Shown: positions 8,510 through 15,730 of the stretch, piece after piece | Numbering within the stretch: the first letter of the stretch is position 1 | Layout of the letters: each line of letters begins with the position of its first letter | Origin: Phocaeicola faecalis | GTDB lineage: Bacteria; Bacteroidota; Bacteroidia; Bacteroidales; Bacteroidaceae | Assembly (NCBI RefSeq): GCF_021730445.1 | Contig: NZ_JADNRM010000003.1 | Span: 97,967 to 161,966 of the forward strand | Direction: 5' to 3' | Length of the DNA stretch: 64,000 bases | Program-made: the position numbers and the translations under genes | Notes under the pieces: model-generated | The model's input: the letters and a program-made list of their open reading frames with translations, nothing else | The model's database searches: none | Told to the model about the DNA's origin: nothing

Positions 8510-9823
8510 ATGAAAGATACAGACCAACCTATTTTGCATAAAGACGGAATCAGTTATATATTGCCTTTTATACTAGTCACCTGTTGCTTTGCCTTGTGGG
8601 GATTTGCCAATGACATCACCAATCCGATGGTAAAGGCTTTCTCTAAAATTTTCCGAATGAGCGTCACTGACGGTGCCTTGGTACAAGTCGCCTTCTATGG
8701 GGGCTATTTTGCTATGGCATTTCCGGCAGCAATGTTCATTCGTAAATATTCCTATAAGGCCGGCATTCTTTTAGGACTGAGCCTTTATGCCATAGGAGCT
8801 TTCCTATTTTTCCCCGCAAAAATGACCGGCAGTTATTATCCTTTCTTATTGGCTTATTTTATTCTTACCTGCGGACTCTCATTTTTGGAAACCAGCTCCA
8901 ATCCATATATCCTGTCGATGGGAACAGAAGAAACTGCCACCCGGCGACTCAATTTGGCCCAGTCTTTCAATCCGATGGGGTCTTTGCTGGGTATGTATGT
9001 AGCCATGAACTTTATTCAGGCGAAACTTAATCCGATGGATACGGCAGAACGTGCACAGCTCCCCCCGACCGAGTTTGCCGCTGTGCGTGATTCCGACCTT
9101 TCGGTATTGATAGCTCCCTATCTCACCATTGGAATCGTCATATTCGTCATGCTTTTGGTGATTCGCTTTACTAAAATGCCAAAGAACGGCGACCAGTCAC
9201 ACAGTATTAATTTCGGTCCCACCCTCAAACGTATTTTCTCCATCCCCCACTATCGGGAAGGAGTTGTGGCACAATTCTTCTATGTCGGTGCCCAAATCAT
9301 GTGCTGGACTTTCATCATCCAATACGGCACTCATTTATTTATGTCACAAGGTATGGAAGAAAAGGCGGCAGAAGTCCTTTCTCAGGAATATAACATCATT
9401 GCAATGATTATTTTCTGTATCAGCCGTTTTGTATGTACTTTCATCTTACGTTATCTCAACCCCGGAAAACTTCTGGCTATACTTGCAGTGGCAGGATGTT
9501 TCTTCACGGCGGGTGTTATTTTCTTCCAAAATATCTGGGGGATGTATTGTCTGGTAGCAGTCTCTGCCTGCATGTCATTGATGTTCCCCACCATCTACGG
9601 TATCGCTTTGACCGGCTTGGGAGATGATGCCAAATTCGGCGCCGCCGGTTTGATTATGGCTATCCTGGGAGGCTCGGTGCTTCCGCCGTTACAGGCTAGC
9701 ATTATCGATATGCAAACTCTTTGGAATATGCCGGCAGTAAACCTCTCATTTATCTTGCCGTTCATCTGCTTTGTAGTGATTGTCATTTACGGACACCGTT
9801 CTTACAAACGAGGGAAATATTAA
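8510..9823 (+). CDS. fucP: L-fucose:H+ symporter
   Basis: A 437-residue major facilitator protein with 12 hydrophobic segments. The N-terminal half has LPFILVTCCFALWGFANDITNPMV, the signature region of FucP/NanT-like sugar porters, with the acidic residue of the first helix (FANDIT) that couples proton movement in FucP. Mid-protein LSFLETSSNPYI is also characteristic. It imports L-fucose across the inner membrane to feed FucI. It is 200 bp downstream of fucI, with the MITE copy in the gap. A strong terminator follows at 9837-9885. Confidence 0.93.
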   Translation: MKDTDQPILHKDGISYILPFILVTCCFALWGFANDITNPMVKAFSKIFRMSVTDGALVQVAFYGGYFAMAFPAAMFIRKYSYKAGILLGLSLYAIGAFLFFPAKMTGSYYPFLLAYFILTCGLSFLETSSNPYILSMGTEETATRRLNLAQSFNPMGSLLGMYVAMNFIQAKLNPMDTAERAQLPPTEFAAVRDSDLSVLIAPYLTIGIVIFVMLLVIRFTKMPKNGDQSHSINFGPTLKRIFSIPHYREGVVAQFFYVGAQIMCWTFIIQYGTHLFMSQGMEEKAAEVLSQEYNIIAMIIFCISRFVCTFILRYLNPGKLLAILAVAGCFFTAGVIFFQNIWGMYCLVAVSACMSLMFPTIYGIALTGLGDDAKFGAAGLIMAILGGSVLPPLQASIIDMQTLWNMPAVNLSFILPFICFVVIVIYGHRSYKRGKY

Positions 9824-9836
9824 TCCTGTCACTCAG

Positions 9837-9885
9837 AAAATAGGTTTGTTCATCAATATTTCATATTAGCAAACCTATTTTTTTT
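9837..9885 (+). terminator. Terminator of the fuc genes
   Basis: A perfect 12-bp stem (AAAATAGGTTTG, 9837-9848, with CAAACCTATTTT, 9870-9881) ends in an eight-T run, 14 bp after the fucP stop. Confidence 0.85.
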
Positions 9886-10181
9886 GGGGGGAGCATGCTC
9901 TAAAGTCCGTGGCAAATAATAGGGTGTAATGCCGGCTCTCGACTTTTCCCCTGAATGGCTTATCATACAATGACTGAATCCACAAAAACCAACTGTATTT
10001 TTCGCCCTACAAACGAAAAATCGGTCTCTTCCTTCCTCCCTTCATTAACCGCTAAAACGCCCTGTTGATGGGGGTTCCGATAGTGAATGGACTTCTTGTC
10101 ACCGTCCTTTCAGCCTCCTTTCATTCGTCAAATTTCTTCCGCCTTAACTTTTTCTATAACGCTTTCATTTACGGTAGGTGG

Positions 10182-10325
10182 GTGTGTCAAAACGTGGATA
10201 ATGCTGTCGTTTCGTTCGTAGGGGCGAGGTTCGCTCGCCCGAAAACAGTTTGCTTTGTGTCTTCGGGCAGGCAAACCCTGCCCCTACAGCTGACGATGGA
10301 ATAGGTCGGTTTAGTTTTGACACAC
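10182..10325 (+). mobile_element. MITE-like element, copy B (inside composite repeat copy 1)
   Basis: 144 bp, same orientation, ends and internal hairpins as the element at 8323-8466, with about five base differences (roughly 97% identity by eye). Ends are GTGTGTCAAAAC (10182-10193) and GTTTTGACACAC (10314-10325). It lies in a segment missing from the other copy of the composite repeat, which supports insertion. A related half-element with GGCAGAC/GTCTGCC hairpin and CCCCTAC tail follows at about 10355-10380. Confidence 0.85.
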
Positions 10326-10593
10326 TCCCGATAGCTTCAAGTAAACCGTTCTCAGGCAGACACACTGGTCTGCCCCTACAGAAAACGGTGGGCTAAAAAG
10401 AGGAGTACACATACAATCGCTGAAGGCAGATTATGAAGGGACTTGGAAAGCGTGGCTGAAGGGAGGATGAGGGGATGTGCTGTCATCTTTAACAGGTTGA
10501 TAGCCAGCGTATATGAATCAAAATGTAAGGATGAACGGAGAAAAGGAAATGACCGACTTGGTGAGAGTAAGATACAATCTGCCCCTACAAAAA

Positions 10594-10677
10594 CATCCCG
10601 AGCTTTTTGAAAAAGATGCCGAGCTTTTTAAAAAACATCCCGAGCTTTTTGAAAAACACCAAGGTCTTTTTGCATCA
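10594..10677 (+). repeat. Four 21-bp tandem units with T5/A5 tracts
   Basis: Units start at 10594, 10615, 10636 and 10657. The first three have the pattern [c/g]at[c/g]ccGAGCTTTTTnAAAAA; the fourth keeps only the T tract. The 21-bp period equals two DNA helical turns, so the A/T tracts are in phase. Confidence 0.85.
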
Positions 10678-10727
10678 TTCAGTGTGTGAGCTTCCTATTT
10701 TTCAATGTGGACGTAGGCATCAGTTCA

Positions 10728-10815
10728 CACGTACATACGCATCGGGCTACACGTACGTACGCATCGGGCTACACGTATATACGCATAAGCCTGCACGTAC
10801 GTACGCATAAACCTA
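10728..10815 (+). repeat. Four 22-bp tandem units of alternating purine-pyrimidine
   Basis: Units at 10728, 10750, 10772 and 10794 follow CACGTACGTACGCAT plus a 7-base tail (cgggcta or similar). Each unit contains an uninterrupted 17-18 nt alternating purine-pyrimidine run (for example 10748-10764). Confidence 0.88.
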
Positions 10816-10824
10816 CATATATAA

Positions 10825-11430
10825 TCAAAACTGTAATGACAATTGCGGGTCTTCCCCTAAAAGGTTAAATGTCATCCGATGGTAAGGAGTCGTGCCATAT
10901 TCCCTGATGGCCGCACGATGTTTCTTGGTAGGATATCCCTTATTAGAACTCCAGTCATAATAAGGATACTCTTCATGCAAAGTATTCATATAGTCATCAC
11001 GATACGTCTTTGCCAGAATAGAAGCTGCTGCAATAGAAAGATATTTGCCATCTCCTTTCACCACTGTGGTATGCGGTATATCCTGATACTTTTTAAAGCG
11101 ATTTCCATCTATCAACAAATGTTGGGGCTTCAGTTTCAACCCATCCACAGCACGATGCATAGCCAGAAATGAAGCATTCAGAATATTTATCTCATCAATC
11201 TCTGCAGGTGTCACCACTCCCACAGCCCATGCCAAAGCCTCCTTTTCTATCACTTCACGAAGAGCATACCGCTGATGTTCTGTCAATTGCTTGGAGTCAT
11301 TCAACAGCTCATTTTTAAAGTCTTTTGGCAAGATAACGGCAGCGGCATAGACCGAACCGGCCAAACATCCACGGCCGGCCTCATCGCATCCGGCTTCCAC
11401 CAATTCTTTGTTTAAGTAAGGTAACAGCAT
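10825..11430 (-). CDS. rnhB: Ribonuclease HII
   Basis: The protein cleaves RNA in RNA-DNA hybrids and at misincorporated ribonucleotides. The family signature [14 protein letters not shown] supplies the first two catalytic acidic residues; LLIDGNRF and the later [10 protein letters not shown] segment are also typical. An ATG at 11445 would give 206 residues, but I prefer the ATG at 11430 (201 residues, [10 protein letters not shown]). The -7 box at 11457-11464 would leave almost no leader for the longer form, and related proteins begin at this position. It is transcribed alone and convergent with fucP across the composite repeat. Confidence 0.95.
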   Translation of the reverse strand: MLLPYLNKELVEAGCDEAGRGCLAGSVYAAAVILPKDFKNELLNDSKQLTEHQRYALREVIEKEALAWAVGVVTPAEIDEINILNASFLAMHRAVDGLKLKPQHLLIDGNRFKKYQDIPHTTVVKGDGKYLSIAAASILAKTYRDDYMNTLHEEYPYYDWSSNKGYPTKKHRAAIREYGTTPYHRMTFNLLGEDPQLSLQF

Positions 11431-11456
11431 ACTATTGCATTTCAAATTGTCGTCTG

Positions 11457-11464
11457 CAAAGATA
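11457..11464 (-). promoter_or_regulatory. -7 box upstream of rnhB
   Basis: TATCTTTG on the minus strand; the -33 position reads CTG rather than TTG. Its place argues for the shorter rnhB start. Confidence 0.5.
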
Positions 11465-11646
11465 CTTGTTTAAAAGAAAAAATCAGTAGACAGTCTCAAA
11501 ATAAACAGTTATTTTTATATAGGAGCTAAGCTTTACTTCGACCATTCAAATTTCAATAGCCTCAACCGATATTAAAATAGATATTGCTTGTGTTTCATGT
11601 TTTTTTTCGCTTACTTGCGCTTGTAAGTTAAAATAAGAAGTTATAT

Positions 11647-12726
11647 ATGAAAAAGATTTTTTTTATTGGCATGGCCATTATAACCATTGCTGTTTCCAAT
11701 TTTTTACTGACTTCTTGTTCGGATAAGGCATCTCAGCCCACTATACGTACCCTGTCGTCGGTGAAGCTTTTGTCCGATGAAAGTTTAGGTACTCCCTATC
11801 ATATTTGTGTGACAGACAAATATTTAATTTTGGGAAATATGAAGAGTGATACGATTTTAGAAGTATATACACTAAACGAAAGGAAAAAAATAAATCAGTT
11901 TTTACTTCACGGAGAAGGTCCCGGAGAAATGTTGCTTTTATCCAGTATACAATACTCTAAAGCCGGTCGCTGCTTTTACTTGTCTGATGTCTTAAAGAAT
12001 CTAATTTATGAAGTGTCGGAATCGGATATTGAAAAAGCACACCCCAATATAAAAGAAATCTTTCGTTTTCAACCTGAGAAGCTACCCAAAAATGCAATGA
12101 TTGGTGGCTGGCAGAAATTTTTGTCAAATGGGAAAATGCTGGCATCCGGTGCTGCTCCAGAAGGAATGTTAGCCTATTTTAATCAGCAAATGACAGAGTT
12201 TTCTTATTATGAGGCTTATCCTGATAAAGAAAAAGTAAACAGTGAACTTACAGACAGAGCTAATATTCAGTTGTATGCTTCGTGTAGCGCAGTATCTCCA
12301 GATGCTGAAAAATTGGCGGTGGCTTGTTATGGTGCCGATGTGATAGGATTTGCGCGATTGGATGGGAATGGTTTGAAGACTAAATTTGTCAAAGCTCAAT
12401 ACCCTAATGATATTTATGTGGAACATTTTGATTCGGAGAATGTACAGGCTGCTTTCACAAAAGAATCTTTGCGGCACTACGCTTGGGTTACTGCATCTGA
12501 TAAAAAGGTTTATGCTTTATATAGTGGAAAAAAAGAAAGAGACTGTGCTCGGGGATTGATGCGTGGTAATGAGGTGAGATGTTATGACTGGGATGGGAAT
12601 CTATTGGAAAAAATAAAGTTAGATTGTGAGGTATTGCAGATAGCTATCTCGCCTGACAATCAATATCTCTTTGCTGTAAGCGAGTCTCCGGGAACAGGTT
12701 ATAGTATTTTAAAATATGAGCTATAA
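11647..12726 (+). CDS. Propeller-type lipoprotein of the TolB-like/BF3164 type
   Basis: A 359-residue protein with a lipoprotein signal (LLTSCS, Cys about residue 24). The body has repeated beta-rich units of the kind seen in six-bladed propellers: YLILGNMKSDTILEVY, GEGPGEML, SPDAEKLAVACYGADVIGF, and a final SPDNQYLFAVSES. The GEGPGE motif is typical of Bacteroides TolB-like/BF3164 lipoproteins, whose function is unknown. It is probably anchored facing the periplasm or cell surface. It is 33 bp upstream of the YhcH-family gene, so likely co-transcribed. Family assignment is by pattern only. Confidence 0.75.
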   Translation: MKKIFFIGMAIITIAVSNFLLTSCSDKASQPTIRTLSSVKLLSDESLGTPYHICVTDKYLILGNMKSDTILEVYTLNERKKINQFLLHGEGPGEMLLLSSIQYSKAGRCFYLSDVLKNLIYEVSESDIEKAHPNIKEIFRFQPEKLPKNAMIGGWQKFLSNGKMLASGAAPEGMLAYFNQQMTEFSYYEAYPDKEKVNSELTDRANIQLYASCSAVSPDAEKLAVACYGADVIGFARLDGNGLKTKFVKAQYPNDIYVEHFDSENVQAAFTKESLRHYAWVTASDKKVYALYSGKKERDCARGLMRGNEVRCYDWDGNLLEKIKLDCEVLQIAISPDNQYLFAVSESPGTGYSILKYEL

Positions 12727-12759
12727 ATTATTATTGTTCAAAAAATTAAATAAGCTATT

Positions 12760-13359
12760 ATGAAAACACTCAAATTCATTCTATTCACTATCCTATTGGC
12801 AGTGGCTCCGCTGACAAAGGTTTATGCACAATGCGACAATCCCTTGAAATGGACTTTATCACGCACCTGGAGCAATGGCTTCAAAGCATTGCCCGATGTC
12901 TGTACCAATCTGAAGGAATTCCAAGCACAGTACAACAAAAATCAGGCACAATGGGATGCCATGTTCAAATGGCTGGCAGGCCATGATTTGCAAACCATAC
13001 CTGCCGGAAGACATCCGATAGAAGGAACCTCGCTGGTTGTATCCGTTGAAGACAGCAAAAATGACCCACTGGAGAAACGAGGCTCAGAATCACATTACCA
13101 TCATATAGATTTCCAATATGTGGTGAAGGGCACGGAACGCTTCGGGTTGCTGGACCATGCCAGCTCTTACCCTAACCGTGCTTATACACCCGACTTTATA
13201 AGCTATGACTTCGATGTGGATAAAACAACTTTTATAGACTCCACACCCGGACGTTTCTTCTTGTTTTTCCCTTGTGACTGGCACATTGCAAAAATTGCGA
13301 CAGACAGCGGTTCGCAAGATATCAGGGTCATTGTGGTGAAACTGGACTATATACAATAA
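12760..13359 (+). CDS. Exported YhcH/YjgK/YiaL-family (DUF386) protein
   Basis: A 199-residue protein. Residues 1-24 form a clear signal peptide ending in VYAQ. The rest is the cupin-like DUF386 domain of the YhcH/TabA group, with putative metal ligands in SESHYHHIDFQYV and in FFLFFPCDWHIAKI. Cytoplasmic relatives act on sugar acids or control biofilm toxin-antitoxin output, and are linked to sialic-acid genes. Here the domain is exported, which is unusual for the family. The substrate cannot be told from sequence. A perfect terminator stem follows. Confidence 0.85.
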   Translation: MKTLKFILFTILLAVAPLTKVYAQCDNPLKWTLSRTWSNGFKALPDVCTNLKEFQAQYNKNQAQWDAMFKWLAGHDLQTIPAGRHPIEGTSLVVSVEDSKNDPLEKRGSESHYHHIDFQYVVKGTERFGLLDHASSYPNRAYTPDFISYDFDVDKTTFIDSTPGRFFLFFPCDWHIAKIATDSGSQDIRVIVVKLDYIQ

Positions 13360-13396
13360 AGCCCGGCTATAAAATATGTCTTCTCCAAAGACAGAC

Positions 13397-13433
13397 AAGA
13401 GCCTATCTTGCTTGCAAAATAGGCTCTTCTTTT
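13397..13433 (+). terminator. Terminator after the YhcH-family gene
   Basis: A perfect 10-bp stem AAGAGCCTAT/ATAGGCTCTT (13397-13406 and 13419-13428) followed by CTTTT. Confidence 0.8.
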
Positions 13434-13446
13434 ACAGAAAAGGACG

Positions 13447-13454
13447 TATCTTTG
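13447..13454 (+). promoter_or_regulatory. -7 box for the lysO pair
   Basis: TATCTTTG, 19 bp upstream of the first lysO start. No TTG at the -33 position. Confidence 0.5.
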
Positions 13455-13473
13455 CAGCAAAACGATAAAAGAT

Positions 13474-13755
13474 ATGTTTACTATTATAGGAATTATGTTT
13501 GCCGGGATGTTGCTCGGCTTTCTGCTACGCAAACAACGACTATCGTGGATACACAAAGTCATTACTGTTTTTATTTGGCTACTGCTTTTCCTGCTGGGAA
13601 TAGATGTGGGAGGTAATCAAGAGATTATCAACGGATTACATACTATCGGTTTGGAAGCTATCACCCTCACCTTGGCAGCCGTACTGGGTAGCGTCACTGC
13701 TGCCTGGGCATTATGGTATATGGTATATAAAAGAAACGGGAGGACCGAAGCATGA
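13474..13755 (+). CDS. lysO: LysO lysine exporter, N-terminal half protein
   Basis: A 93-residue membrane protein with three hydrophobic segments matching the N-terminal part of LysO (YbjE), the inner-membrane L-lysine exporter. It includes GMLLGFLLRK, WLLLFLLGIDVGGN and the following amphipathic helix. In E. coli LysO is one chain of about 300 residues; here the gene is divided in two. The stop overlaps the start of the second half by 4 bp (ATGA), so equal coupled synthesis of two subunits is expected. Confidence 0.82.
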   Translation: MFTIIGIMFAGMLLGFLLRKQRLSWIHKVITVFIWLLLFLLGIDVGGNQEIINGLHTIGLEAITLTLAAVLGSVTAAWALWYMVYKRNGRTEA

Positions 13756-14357
13756 AAGGAAGTCTGATTATCATCTCTTTTTTTGTTATCGGCACGCTAT
13801 GCGGGGCTTATCATCTGATTCCATACGACTTTACGCAAAGCAATTTAAGTTATTATGCCCTATGCGCATTAATGTTCAGCGTGGGCATCAGCGTGGGAAA
13901 TGACCCGCAGACACTCCGCAATTTCCGTTCACTCAATCCACGCCTTATATTTCTGCCCATCATGACCATTTTAGGCACATTAGCAGGATGCGCGGTTATC
14001 AGTTTATTCCTCTCCCACCGTTCTTTGTCGGATTGTCTGGCTGTCGGCTCCGGCTTCGGTTACTATTCATTGTCAAGCATCTTCATAACCGAATATAAAG
14101 GAGCGGAATTAGGAACTATTGCCTTACTGTCCAATATATCGCGTGAGATTATTACACTGCTGTTTGCACCTTTGCTTGTAAGATGGTTTGGAAATCTTGC
14201 CCCCATATCATCCGGTGGAGCAACTACTATGGATACAACCCTGCCTATTATCACAAGGACAGCGGGGGAAAGTTTTGTGGTCGTTTCTATTTTCCATGGG
14301 TTTGTGGTAGATTTTAGCGTACCGTTTCTAGTCACTTTATTTTGTTCGTTTCCGTAA
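13752..14357 (+). CDS. lysO: LysO lysine exporter, C-terminal half protein
   Basis: A 201-residue membrane protein with about five helices corresponding to the C-terminal two-thirds of LysO. The motifs SVGISVGNDPQTLRNFRSL, GSGFGYYSLSSIFITEYKGAELGTIALLSNISREI and the GGATTMDTTLPII segment are characteristic. It works with the 93-residue protein encoded just upstream (4-bp overlap). Its stop lies 50 bp before a palindromic repeat, in a gap convergent with sufS. Confidence 0.88.
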   Translation: MKGSLIIISFFVIGTLCGAYHLIPYDFTQSNLSYYALCALMFSVGISVGNDPQTLRNFRSLNPRLIFLPIMTILGTLAGCAVISLFLSHRSLSDCLAVGSGFGYYSLSSIFITEYKGAELGTIALLSNISREIITLLFAPLLVRWFGNLAPISSGGATTMDTTLPIITRTAGESFVVVSIFHGFVVDFSVPFLVTLFCSFP

Positions 14358-14406
14358 GTTTTATCATTCGCCGGATAAACAAACCCAATCGGAGTTATCA
14401 ATCAAC

Positions 14407-14489
14407 ATTCTTCAGGCACGGATTACACGGAAACACGGAAAAGAAATAAATTCATCCGTGTAAATCCATGAAATCCGTGCCTGAAGAAT
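14407..14489. repeat. Palindromic CACGGATTACACGG repeat, copy 1
   Basis: A perfect 18-bp inverted repeat (14407-14424 with 14472-14489) with further CGGA/TCCG pairing inside, 83 bp in all. It sits between the convergent lysO and sufS genes. The core GGCACGGATTACACGG is shared with the repeat at 19824-19889. It could fold as a long hairpin in transcripts from either side; no T tract follows. Confidence 0.85.
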
Positions 14490-14504
14490 CGAAGAAGCAG
14501 AGGG

Positions 14505-15719
14505 TCAAAACATTTTGCTGACACGTTCGATGCCGGCAGCCAAAGCTTCTATCTCCTCTTTCGTATTATAAAGTCCGAAAGAAGCACGCACTGTCCCTTC
14601 TATACCCAAACGAATCATCAACGGTTGCGCACAATGATGTCCGGTACGGACAGCAATGCCCAATCGGTCGAGCAAGGTTCCCATATCCAAATGATGAATA
14701 TTCCCTACCAGAAAAGAAACGACACCACTTTTGTGTTCCGCCTCACCAAAGATACGCATCCCTTCTATCTCTTTCAAACGTTTCATGGCATACACAGTCA
14801 ATTCGTGCTCATAGGCAGCAATGTTGTCCATTCCGACAGCCGATACATAATCAAGCGCTTTTGCCAATGCCGTGGTGCCGATATAATCGGGTGTTCCGGC
14901 TTCAAACTTAAAAGGAAGTTCATTGAAAGTGGTTTTCTCGAAACTGACACTCTGTATCATTTCCCCTCCCCCCTGATAAGGCGGAAGTTTATCCAACCAT
15001 TCCTCTTTTCCATAAAGTACACCTACCCCCGTAGGTCCATATATCTTATGCCCGCTAAATGCAAAAAAGTCTGCATCCAAGTCCTGCACGTCCACTTTCA
15101 TGTGAGGTACGCTCTGTGCACCGTCTATCAGGACAGGGACACCGTGACCGTGAGCCGTTGCAATCATCTCCTTCACCGGATTTACAGTTCCGAGTACATT
15201 GCTGACATGCACCAGGCTCACTAATTTTGTACGTTCAGAAAAGAGTTTCTCATACTCATCTATAAGCAGTTCACCCTTATCATTCATCGGAATAACCTTC
15301 AGCACAATACCTCTTTTCTCGGCCTGCAATTGCCAAGGAACGATATTGCTATGGTGTTCCATGGTAGAAACAATCACCTCGTCACCTTCCTTCATCTGAC
15401 TTTCGGCAAAGGAAGAGGCCAACAGATTGATACTTTCAGTAGTCCCCCGTGTAAACACGATTTCATTCGAACTGCGTGCATTGATAAACTTACGAACAGT
15501 TTCGCGTGAGGCTTCGTGCAACTCGGTCGCCTGCTGGGAAAGAAAGTGCACACCGCGATGAACATTGGCATTGACCGAATAATATTCGTCGGTAATGGCT
15601 TCTACAACACAACGCGGTTTCTGTGTGGTTGCCCCATTGTCCAAATAGATAAGCGGCTTACCATATACTTCCCTGCTCAATATCGGAAAGTCTTCCCTTA
15701 TTTTCTGTATATCGTACAT
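14505..15719 (-). CDS. sufS: Cysteine desulfurase SufS
   Basis: A 404-residue PLP enzyme that takes sulfur from L-cysteine for Fe-S cluster assembly. The cofactor lysine is K225 in FSGHKIYGPTGVG. The persulfide cysteine is C363 in RTGHHCAQP, within the short class II loop. The N-terminal YLDNGATTQKP and VHRGVHFLSQQAT blocks are typical. It is the last gene of the suf operon and starts 11 bp after sufD. No SufE or SufU partner is visible in the window, so the sulfur relay partner must be elsewhere. Confidence 0.96.
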   Translation of the reverse strand: MYDIQKIREDFPILSREVYGKPLIYLDNGATTQKPRCVVEAITDEYYSVNANVHRGVHFLSQQATELHEASRETVRKFINARSSNEIVFTRGTTESINLLASSFAESQMKEGDEVIVSTMEHHSNIVPWQLQAEKRGIVLKVIPMNDKGELLIDEYEKLFSERTKLVSLVHVSNVLGTVNPVKEMIATAHGHGVPVLIDGAQSVPHMKVDVQDLDADFFAFSGHKIYGPTGVGVLYGKEEWLDKLPPYQGGGEMIQSVSFEKTTFNELPFKFEAGTPDYIGTTALAKALDYVSAVGMDNIAAYEHELTVYAMKRLKEIEGMRIFGEAEHKSGVVSFLVGNIHHLDMGTLLDRLGIAVRTGHHCAQPLMIRLGIEGTVRASFGLYNTKEEIEALAAGIERVSKMF

Positions 15720-15730
15720 AGTTATCCTTT

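Larger units (their letters stand above)
9968..10820 (+). repeat. Composite dispersed repeat, copy 1 (fucP-rnhB convergent gap)
   Basis: This 0.85-kb non-coding block matches, in inverted orientation, 58024-58606. Modules in order: left module (about 9968-10136); an extra 280-bp stretch absent from copy 2 that includes MITE copy B; a middle module (about 10425-10590, starting GCTGAAGGCAGATTATGAAG); four 21-bp units (10594-10677); a linker; and four 22-bp units (10728-10815). It ends a few bases from the rnhB stop codon and lies between convergent genes. I see no credible coding sequence in it; small frames across it only translate the tandem units. Confidence 0.85.

Noticed and set aside
10065..10304. 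Possible small gene across the MITE
   Set aside because: The frame runs through inverted-repeat DNA and is not shared by the second composite copy; no protein features.
10728..10815. CRISPR array
   Set aside because: The 22-bp units are directly adjacent with no spacers, and no cas genes are present.
10607..10868. Two small overlapping frames translating to Thr/Tyr/His-rich repeats
   Set aside because: They only read the 21- and 22-bp tandem units; the differing frames and lack of a translation signal argue against coding.
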